A DNA stretch of 43,536 nt from Purshia tridentata (lineage: Eukaryota; Streptophyta; Magnoliopsida; Rosales; Rosaceae). Under the pieces are notes generated by a model, which saw only the letters and a program-made list of their open reading frames with translations, was not told where the DNA came from and searched no databases. Both the position numbers and the translations under genes were made by a program. The DNA is taken from assembly GCA_003254885.1 (NCBI GenBank), contig QANT01005275.1, forward strand, positions 1 to 43,536, given 5' to 3'. Below are positions 34,893 to 43,536 of this stretch, piece after piece (position 1 is the stretch's first letter; the number at the start of each line of letters is the position of its first letter).

Positions 34893-37022
34893 ATTTGGGT
34901 AATTCGAAAAGTAGAAACAATATTTGAACCCGAACCCTCTAGTTTTTGGGTTCTCCTGGGGCATTGTCCTAATATCCAAATAGAGCATGAGTTAATTGGG
35001 GAATTTAATAGAGTGCTTAGCAACCAAATTGGCTATAAAGCTAATTAATTATTGATCAAAACTGGAGCTGTCAATAAAATTGTGGCAGCAGTCAATTCCA
35101 TGAGTCAATTAACCACATGCTCAACCGTCCTCCACATTCTGATGTCAGCAATTACTAAACCCATAAAAAGGGTTTGATGCCTTTGCCGGTTTGCCCCAAC
35201 TTAATTGTTGTCTTGTTGACAATCAAATTCCAAGTCCAACTTATAGGAGAGGCATTCATTAAGCTCCAATTAAGAGCTTGGGTTTTTGGTGGTTTTAGTG
35301 CTCATCTTTTTAGTCTTAGAGAAAGGTTATTTGTATATCCTCTTGCTCAAACACAACATATATAGCAAAAAAGATTCAAAAAACCTAACCCATTTTTAGT
35401 AAATTCTGGAAAAGAAAATCATTCATGAGCTTGTCATTTTCAAACCTACATTATTCATGACAAGGATTTTTTTTTTTTTTTTTAATCCCATGCAAAGCTC
35501 TCTTTTGGAGGCCTATGTCCTCTTTTGGCTAATTCAGACTCTCCTTTGGGCTTTGGCATTTGAATGGATTGGAGATCATAAACTCACATGTTTTTAAAAA
35601 CCATGTAGGTAGTGGTTGTAATAAGTCAATATCAAATTCAGAATTTTGATTAATAAACACCTTTTAGGTCCTCCCCAGACACCCAAAGCTTACCTTTTCC
35701 TTTTTTTATTTTTGAAGAAAATAATATTTTTTAGCAACTACTAACTATTACCTAACATATTGAGTCTATAGTCTGTGCCACTAGATGGAAAATAACCAAT
35801 TTCCTCAAAACTTTAGACTATCATGAAATGAATCAGATTCAGGTCAAGAATTTATTTATCCAGCATTAGGTATAAAAACGACTTTCACATGTATATCATG
35901 ATAATTTAGAGAAAGTATATGATCAGCAGCCACACAACGAAATTACCACATCTCTATCTTATTATAGATAATTCTATTCTATTTGCAATCATATTTTACT
36001 CACTACATCCATGCAATTTCATATTACTCATTCTACTCGTTTAGACGTATTTTAAAAAAATAAAATTAATAATAGTAAAACAGAAAAGGTTAGGAAATTC
36101 TAAGGTTGAATAATTTAATATGAAAATAGAAGCACCCTTTTATTAGTCACTTAAATAGAACAAGAATTTTAAAGTAATTCTAGGCACCCCACCAAATCGA
36201 AGCCTTAAATTTTGTGTGGAATCGGGATAACTTTGGGTTATGCTTGAATTCACTTACCTAATCCTTTTTTTGCCATCACTTACCTAATTTTAACCCAACA
36301 CAATTCTTGGAAAGTGTCTTCTAACATTTAGACATGATTTCAATTATGAACAATCTTGATTCATAGAATAATAAATATAACTTACATATTTATTAAACTG
36401 TTTGATAAAAAAAAATACTTTTAAACTCTCATCTTAAATAAGCTAAAATGTTTCTTTTTTAAAACGCTATATACATAATCTACTCAAACGCAATCTAGTT
36501 CAATCCTTATAGAATAAACTAACATGTATCTCATTGTAAAATTTCATAATTAAGATGTAATCAAGATATAAGTTGAGATTAAGATACAAGATCTTAACCC
36601 ACATCTGGAGTCACATGAAAGGTGAAATGGAACAATTTGGGTTTTGGCAGAGTGTGGAAGGGCATGTTGTGTACTTGGATCCCATGATTAGCTAAGGGAT
36701 GTAAGCCACATGTATGGCAAGGATTAAGAAGCTGACATTCCCTAATGATTCTCCATAAAAGAAAGCCATAAAGTGTGGGTAATGATGAGAAAGCTTATTT
36801 GCAATTTTTCCCCTCTCCTTTATAAAAGTAGTTAAAGTAAATGAAGCAATGAGTCCTCTAAAGCATTGAAAGCTGAAACTTGTTTTGCAATTAGAATGTA
36901 GAAACAGCTGGCTATATCAACCACATGATTGCATCTGCTACTGGGCCCACTATATATCTAGGGTTGTGTGTAAGCTCTATTGAGCTTTGCTTCCACTTGG
37001 AGATCACTGAGAGTTAACTTAG
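34893..37022. other. intergenic DNA, no supported gene
   Basis: AT-rich DNA with a poly-T run at about 35466-35483. From about 36590 to 37020 the composition becomes more balanced, with TATA-like words at about 36819 (ttataaaag) and 36950 (ctatatatcta), as upstream of a transcribed unit; see the small ORF that follows. No larger gene is seen. Confidence 0.4.
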
Positions 37023-37181
37023 ATGGGAAGATCTACTACACTCATCAAGATTTTGTCTGCTACAGTTCTGCTCTTTTCCACCGAGGATGATTACCCAATG
37101 GGAAACTTTGTTATTAGGCCTTGTTCAATGTATCATGAAAATGTGATGACCCAATCAAAATTGCTTGATGTGGATGAGTGA
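37023..37181 (+). CDS. possible small ORF with hydrophobic N-terminus (52 codons)
   Basis: An ATG at 37023 opens 52 codons ending in TGA. The first residues are MGRSTTLIKILSATVLLFS, a basic start followed by a hydrophobic run that could act as a signal peptide; the rest is short, with one Cys. A TATA-like word at about 36950 lies 70 bases upstream, suitable for a short leader. I do not recognise a family, and short frames with hydrophobic starts arise by chance. Evidence for translation is lacking. Confidence 0.2.
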   Translation: MGRSTTLIKILSATVLLFSTEDDYPMGNFVIRPCSMYHENVMTQSKLLDVDE

Positions 37182-37572
37182 GGTCATGTTGGAAATGGTT
37201 ATTTTTAGGGTATTTTACAGATCGGTTCAATTTTTCTCTTTTGATGTCTAAAAATATTGTTCATATATTTTTATTTAAAAAATGTGTAATATTATTCTAA
37301 ATTTAATGATATTTAAATTTTTATATTATCATAATATTATTCTATTTTTATATTATTTTGATATTATAATATTAAATGAAAAGAGTAATATTACCAAAAT
37401 TGGACCTACTTCTAATTATCCATTATTTTTAACCTGATAAATAAAAAAGAGTTAGAAAAAGGATACATGATGCACTGCCTGAGATGAGCTAGCAAACAAA
37501 GACTTGATTAGGGTCCAGGATGGTGGGGCAATGAGCCCATTATGGTTTAATGGTAAAATACAAAATGCCAAC
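37182..37572. other. AT-rich intergenic DNA
   Basis: Nothing supported. Several short imperfect AT palindromes at about 37280-37370. Confidence 0.4.
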
Positions 37573-37578
37573 AAAAAA
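37573..37578 (-). terminator. Pol III terminator of tRNA-Lys
   Basis: Six T residues on the minus strand, beginning ten bases past the 3' end of the tRNA, the normal Pol III stop signal. Confidence 0.8.
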
Positions 37579-37587
37579 GAACAATAT

Positions 37588-37660
37588 CGCCCACCGTGGG
37601 GCTCGAACCCACGACCACAAGGTTAAGAGCCTTGCGCTCTACCAACTGAGCTAGACGGGC
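37588..37660 (-). tRNA. tRNA-Lys (anticodon CUU)
   Basis: A 73-base cloverleaf on the minus strand. The acceptor stem pairs GCCCGTC with GGTGGGC (two G-T wobbles), then the discriminator base G. The D arm is GCTC/GAGC, the anticodon stem CAAGG/CCTTG with loop CTCTTAA, and the T arm GTGGG/CCCAC with loop TTCGAGC. The anticodon CTT lies at 37625-37627, reading lysine AAG codons. A and B boxes are intact; there is no intron and CCA is not encoded, as in eukaryotic nuclear genes. Just upstream on the minus strand lies CAACAACA, the CAA motif where plant tRNA transcription often starts, and an AT-rich TATA-like word near -27. It is probably functional. Confidence 0.97.
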
Positions 37661-38475
37661 TGTTGTTGACTAGGTCTATCTACACATATAATTCTTTATC
37701 GTCAAAGCATTATAATTTGGTTTTTTGTTGTTATTTTTCATTTTTCAAACAAAATGGGATTCATATTACCACTCCAATAGACGTGGTCCATGAACAACCC
37801 ATTGAAAAACATAAGAAGATTTCGTTACAATATTTAGGAGCTACTCGGATTTTAACATAGCAACCCAGACTCAGTTCATGCACAGTTGCATACAACCTGA
37901 ATTATATAGGAACTAAGAACGAACTTGGACCTGGCAGTGGTTTGGAATATGACACATGGACTTGAGAGGCTTCATCTAACTCTCATTGTCAGGCTACACC
38001 TAATACATGATAATAACATCAAATGAAATTCAATATGCATGTACTATGTTCAAGTGCGAAGCTCACATTGCGCATTTGGCATTAACTGCTATTCATAAAT
38101 TGAAGACAAATGGCAAACTGAGATGTGCAGGTTTCGTACTTTGGTTTCAAACTCAAGCTAAAAACACCAACATTTAAATTTCAAAATCACAAACCATGTA
38201 CGAGTTCATAAAATTCTAATCTGAACATAATGTCAATACCACAAGTCTGAATTCTGAACCTTACAATCTAGTGATTTTGAATTCCCCACTCAAGCTACCC
38301 AAAATCACAACTCTGAAAACCCCAAAGCTAATCTGCACCTAAGCCACTAAAGCTTCTATTTTACCACCCTAGCATAGAGATGTCAACTTGAAATCAGAGG
38401 TTTTGGAGAGTTGTCACCAGTGAGAACAATACTGAAAGGGCATTTCTGCAGACAGTGTGTTATGCAGTCTCAAAG
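37661..38475. other. intergenic DNA and SMO1 3' region
   Basis: Holds the short upstream region of the tRNA gene at its left end and the probable 3' UTR of SMO1 at its right end. No other gene or element seen. Confidence 0.45.
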
Positions 38476-41400
38476 CTAGTCAGATTTAAGATCTACTGTA
38501 GAAATATTGTAGGAGCCTCCATTTTGCACACCATTACTTTCCTCTTTTAACTGAAATAGAGCACCAAGAGTGATTAGAAGGAAGAAAGAAATCGATGAAA
38601 AATCCAAGATAGAAGACTTAGTACACTAATGCAATTTTATAAATCACAGATCATGCATGGTTGGGGTGACGGGTGGTTACCCAAGAAAAGCATGGGGTAA
38701 GCATGAAAGTAGTCCTAGAAGCAACCAGTTACCAAATTCTACCTATAATGGAAAAAGAAATTCACATACAAAACCAACCTGATTAAAATATACTATTTAG
38801 ACAATAAAAGATATCAATCGGTGACTCCTATTTTGTTCAACAATTAAAATGCCATGGTATTTTATTGATAATCTAAGGAAAAAGTTACAGCAGGTTTACC
38901 TTCCGAAGGAGCTTCTTCTGATACCGATATCCCTGTTGAAATTGGTCAAGTTTTAATGATTTCCAAATCATTTTATCAAGTTAAAATCATTGCCGAAAAT
39001 TACACCATGTTGAGAGAGCATTTTACCTTGTCAGTTCCATAAATGTAATCACAGTACGTGAAAACTGAAGCAAAATTGCTCTGGCTTTGTCCTCCAACAT
39101 AATGATGGTAATCGTGATAGTCAGCACCACCATAAAATGGAATATATTTTGTGGGAGTCCAGGGGAAGTCATACCTGTATAATAAAACATACATTATGAC
39201 ATGCTCTGCATCAAACACAGTCAAAAGACTCAAAACTTAAGTGCGGAAGATACACTATCCAAAGAGCTGATGTGAAGAAAAAAATCATATGGTTCTTATG
39301 CTGCCGAAAAATAAAAAAATAGAGAGCATGAAAGAAGTCATCACAGGTAAATTTATACGACAGAGTACAATGATAATTAAGAAATCCAAGCAGCCAACAT
39401 GAATTCATACATTATAGCAATCCAACCAGGACACGCACAACTAAGATTTCCTCTTCAGCCAACCCAACACGGCACCATGTAATCCCTATGTGACCAAATT
39501 GATTGTTTATCCACAAAAATTCCACCTATTGGTTGGCAGAAGCCCCACTAATGCAATTCTCTAGCCTTAACCCACAGTGTGCAGGTAAACTTCATAAGGT
39601 CCTTCACCATAAAATAGTCCTTCCATAGCATTGCCTTTTTTGGTTTTTTTAGTTCTGTACTCACCTCCTACAGTCAGAATAACTTTCAACATTATAGGCA
39701 ACCCACCACGAACAGCTATGATCAGATGCAAGTAAGACACTCACTTCCAGCAAAGGCCTTTTTTTCTATGTCAGTCCTTTCCCCCATCTCCCTTAGAAGT
39801 GCTACTATGAAGTACACATATCTAAATAGTTATGTTGGCAATGATGCTTAACCACACCAATCAGTAATAACCCTCAACAGTACAAAAAGCATACTCCAAA
39901 GCCAAAATACATGTACTGCTTGTATAAGAGTTCAGCGACCAGCATTAAGCCATGACATAAGTGGAGCCTGTTAAAATTGCACTAAAGAAATCTCTATTTG
40001 AAGATTCCAAAATTGACATAGAAAATCAAGAACAAGAAGAAAGTATTCAAAAACTGTCATTCTGCTAAAGGAACATCATTGACTGACATTCAAAAGTTGC
40101 ATAGATTCACTTTTTCCCCAATTTTTTTGTCAAATACAAATGATTAGTTTTCCAAACCAGTCCATACAGATGGTAACAACTCACAGAGCAATGAGCATAT
40201 AAGATGTATTAATTAAGAAATTAAATAATAAAAAATTAGAAGAAAAAGGTATTACACTGATCCTAGACCCCACCAATAAAAGTTAAGGAACTATTTAAGA
40301 TCTTTAAATCCAAAGTACTTAACATAGAATTCTATTAGAAAAGAGATAAAGCATGAGAGGAATTCCAAAGTTGTAAATCTGTAATAATTAAGTCACAATC
40401 AGCTAAAGAAGAAAACAACCACGAGCACAAAAAAGCAAAATGCAGCATGCGTACCCGCTGTGTGTTTCAATGGCCTCAATCTGCCGCAATGCTATCCACG
40501 ACCAGAATGTGATCATGTGGCCAGGAACCATAGCTGGCCCGAGGAAAGACGGTATGCCGAGAATCAAAACCTCGGCCCAATGTGCATATGGTGCTGCATA
40601 TCCAATTGGAGCAGTGTATTCATGATGAACTCGATGGATTTTCTCGTAGCCCCATTTGTTATGCAAAAATCTGTGGACCCAGTAGTTGGTATAATCTTCT
40701 ACCAAGAAATAAACTAATAATTGGGAAAGCATCTCCCACCCAGAAGGCAATGGCAATCCTGTTCGAACTCCAATTATCTGCTTATAAACAGAATCTAATT
40801 ACATCCACAATTACACACATTACAGTAAATTGAAGAAAGAAAATGACAAACTTTAGTCTTTAATCACCCAGTATATTGCTGAAGGTATTCTAAGAATATA
40901 AATAAATCCCAAAAGAGCAGAGCAAAAGTAGTAAAATTAGGAACAACTATTCAGTGATCAGTTTCAATTTTTTTTCTTTCATTTATTAAAAGACACAATA
41001 AACTCAATAGGAAAACTTTAAAACTTCATTCACAAGAAATGAGGGAAAAATTACGTTTTAACCAGGATGCAAAACCCACAGCCCCCCCAAAAAAAAAAAA
41101 ATCCCATTTCATAATTAAGCAATATTTTTCAAATCCCCGCAAACCCAATTCCACAAATTCAATATTATTGCCAAAATCAAAGACGAAGAAAAAACGGAGA
41201 TAGAGGAAGCAAATTGGAATTGAAATCGAACGAAGGACAAGTTGGATCGAACCTGGATAGAAGGATAAGAGACGAGCTGAAGAGGGCCAACAACGAGGAA
41301 GAACATGCGCATGACGTCTTTGTAGCAGCGAAGCATCTCGGAGAAGGACAATCGGACCTTGGGCTGGATCTTGTAGCGGTCGAGCCCGGCCCATCTGAGG

Positions 41401-41582
41401 ACCTCGATGAAGACCAAGGGGAGGGGAACGAGGGAGAAGATGACAAAGAGGAAGACAATGTTGTGGCAGTAGAGGATGTAGTCGGACTTGGCGGCGGAGT
41501 AGTTGAACCAGAGCATCTCGGCGTAAGTGAGGTTTCGGCCGAGCGCCGATGCCGCCTCGGAGAGGGTCTGGTAGGGCAGCAT
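38476..41582 (-). CDS. SMO1: sterol 4-alpha-methyl oxidase 1 (methylsterol monooxygenase)
   Basis: Five exons on the minus strand, 302 aa: 41582-41253, 40777-40455, 39174-39027, 38932-38900, 38550-38476. All introns are GT-AG; phase closes throughout. This ER membrane non-haem di-iron enzyme begins removal of the first C-4 methyl group from 4,4-dimethylsterols (24-methylenecycloartanol in plants). The three histidine boxes are intact: HRFLH at 145-149, HRVHH at 158-162 and HDYHH at 238-242. Hydrophobic membrane segments are seen at about 40-62 and 91-107, with another around 190-210. The N-terminus MLPYQTLSEAASALGRNLTY and the motif YKIQPKV fit SMO1; SMO2 proteins are shorter and begin differently. 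The last 25 residues, encoded by a separate exon, are hydrophilic and end in LKSD, without a classical KKXX retrieval signal. Start chosen by family length and a CT-rich leader just upstream. Confidence 0.95.
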
Positions 41583-43103
41583 TGGACGGCGGCGATTGCG
41601 ATGATATTGAGGGTGGAAGAGAGAAGAGAGAGAAAGTAGAGAGAGAGAGAGTGAGAGAGTCTAGGTGGAGTGATGTAGTGGAGGGGGTTAAGTTGGTTAA
41701 AATATGCGGGAAGTTTTAAACGGCGATGGGGGATTGTATAGAGAATCTCGCGGAGAAGTACAGCAGTGCAGTTACAGAATTTCTGCCACTCTCACATGTA
41801 TAATTTGTGACTTCTTCTCGCCATGAAAGGATGTCCTATAAAACATCTTCTATTAAACAATTTCTCTAACTATATAATTAAATATGGCAATGAAACACAG
41901 CGGGTCGGGTTGGCAATACCATCACCACACACATCTACCCGAATAATCAGGCCCCATTGACGCGTTTGGTTATGCAAAAAGTTGTCTTTTTTATTGGAAT
42001 AATATTGAATTATAGTAAAAACAATATAATACAGATAAAATAGATAAACACATACGCATCATACAATATTACAACAATATTAATTATAAAATAACACTAT
42101 CGAGACAACAGAAGTGCAGTTACTTCTTTTGTAACACTAATTTCAATTATTTCATAACAATAAAAGAGTGGCATGTGGAATAACTCTTATTTGAGATCTA
42201 AATTTGGATGAAATCTCTTGCATTATTCATATGGCCTGTGATCAATTTTTTTTAATCAAACTTAATTACCACGGAAGGCCACTAGTGACAACTGACAAGT
42301 ACATCTTAAATTATAGGTATATATAAACAGAGTATTAGTGCTGCAAAGCAAAGAAGTGGAAATTTATGTATTAGTATTTCCAACTTTCAACCCATGCATG
42401 CGTTGTAGTTGGTGACAAGGAATTTATATATGGAAGTAATGGAACGGTGTGTATCTACGTTGTGCCACGTGGGAAGAGGAGCACTTGACATGCATGCATG
42501 CTGACTTTAAGAGTTTGAGTTGGAAAATAATAATTTGTTTTTGGTTGCTTTTTCAAGACTGCATAGTATACAGAGTAGTTAAACTTAGAGACATACATGC
42601 AATATATGCAGAGTTGGTTACAGACATCTGGTCGAGAGTAGGTAGAGTGCACAGTCCACAAGTGAGTCTATATGTATAATATGTACGTGGAGCTTTGTTT
42701 TACTGTCCATATCGATCTGGGCAAAAAAAAAAAGGGGGGGAAACAAGGTGTGACCAACCAAGCAAGATATTGTTCTTATGAATCCTATGCGCGCAAACAA
42801 ACAAATTAACTTTAAATTTTCATATTAAAAAATGAATGACATTATAATATTTTTTTTTTGGGATCAGAAATATTGTAATATATATGAATCTTATTGGTTG
42901 TGGTATGTATGCACCATGCTGATATACCTCTACGTAGTCAAATTAATTCAATGTATTATAATATGAGTATATATTATTAATATTATATTTACTCTATTAA
43001 TATAGATATATAATCTAATAATATATTTACTCATTAAATTGGTTATATCACATGATAGTATATTGGATATACTTAATAATTCTTTTATATTTTTAATGAG
43101 AAA
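41583..43103. other. SMO1 upstream region and intergenic DNA
   Basis: The first 120 bases, read on the minus strand, are a CT-rich leader containing a microsatellite (GA on the plus strand at about 41637-41655). A 'cttcccgc' on the minus strand (41706-41713) resembles the core of an E2F site. Beyond 41850 the DNA is AT-rich and without any gene I can support; short frames at about 42449-42679 look random. Confidence 0.4.
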
Positions 43104-43460
43104 TTTTCAAATAATGATGTCCTTACTTTAAGAAAAGTAAGAATATCTTTTTTGGACATAGAATTCAATGATTAGAATTATCTATATTTTATAACATCAT
43201 TCAAATATCACCATTGCAAAAAATCAGCCAAATTGAAATTTATTTTACCAATTTATTATTGCAAACACTATTTTAATTTTATTTGATGGATTTTGATTAC
43301 ACAATTTAAATGACCAAATAATTACCGATTTAGCTCATTTTTTCTAAGAATACCCTTGAGAAAGAACCTACCAAATAAATGGTTTCAATCATCAAACTGT
43401 ATTGCCAGTTATTAAAATATGTTCTTACTTTTTTTAAAGTAAGGACATTTTACTTGAAAA
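43104..43460. mobile_element. TIR element (MITE) near the window end
   Basis: About 357 bp with inverted ends of roughly 42 bases. The left end reads ttttcaaataatgatgtcct and on through 'tactttaagaaaagtaag'. The right end, as reverse complement, reads ttttcaagtaaaatgtcct and on through 'tactttaaaaaaagtaag'. Each end also holds a small palindrome of its own. The interior is AT-rich and non-coding. No clear target duplication, so the superfamily is not assigned; long TIRs would suit a Mutator-like origin, but this is a guess. Confidence 0.7.
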
Positions 43461-43536
43461 GTTGATATAGTTTATTTTCCTTTCAGTAAAATGTAATTTT
43501 CTTACCATTAAATGGGTATGTATGACATAAAGTGTG

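Noticed and set aside
37030..37060. Possible microRNA (miR172-star-like 'catcaagatt' word)
   Set aside because: The match is only about ten bases and no complementary arm carrying the mature miR172-like sequence is present nearby.
41214..41639. A 141-residue plus-strand frame over SMO1 exon 1
   Set aside because: It is highly acidic, opposite the conserved SMO1 exon, and unrelated to any family; antisense shadow.
42449..42679. Overlapping frames on both strands downstream of nothing
   Set aside because: Cys/Tyr-rich random-looking composition, no splice context and no similarity recognised.

Overview
The window is nuclear DNA of a flowering plant, most likely a woody eudicot. The genes are spliced and carry plant-type proteins, introns are AT-rich with GT-AG borders (one GC-AG), the intergenic DNA is very AT-rich, and it is peppered with MITEs, a SINE, a LINE fossil and microsatellites. 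The proteins have a rosid (possibly Rosaceae) flavour, but that is an impression from memory and not a measurement. I see no bacterial operon, CRISPR array, phage or biosynthetic cluster.

Layout: five protein genes and one tRNA can be supported well. On the + strand are an IRK-interacting protein (IRKI/GIL1 family, 4136-5786, two exons, 511 aa) and a Sec1/Munc18 protein of the KEULE/SEC1A type (9046-18000, 21 exons, 662 aa). On the - strand are a class II CPD photolyase (19090-22014, nine exons, 491 aa), an intronless hAT-transposase-derived gene (30430-32760, 776 aa), tRNA-Lys(CUU) (37588-37660) and sterol 4-alpha-methyl oxidase SMO1 (38476-41582, five exons, 302 aa). All exon joins were read by hand. 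Reading frame and codon phase close exactly across every join.

The genes do unrelated housekeeping jobs: receptor-kinase-linked growth signalling, SNARE-dependent vesicle fusion, light-driven DNA repair, a probable nuclear exapted-transposase function, and sterol synthesis in the ER. They do not form a pathway. The Sec1 gene and the photolyase gene converge, with about 1.1 kb between their stop codons.

Between genes, the space is dominated by small non-autonomous mobile elements. There are three copies of an AT-rich foldback family (1-372, 2085-2455, 33975-34383) and a PIF/Harbinger-type MITE with a TAA target duplication (7628-8033). There is a hAT-like element with near-perfect 8-bp target duplications and an internal 67-bp minisatellite (23655-24390), and two further TIR elements (34697-34892, 43104-43460). 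A tRNA-derived SINE with a perfect 14-bp duplication lies inside an intron of the Sec1 gene (12850-12969). A broken LINE RNase H fragment lies at about 7322-7468.

The points most worth a second look are the GC-AG intron and the in-frame N-terminal extension of the photolyase, the domesticated hAT gene, the hAT-like element carrying a minisatellite, the intronic SINE, and a possible 52-codon ORF with a hydrophobic N-terminus at 37023. I found nothing that amounts to a new molecular system.
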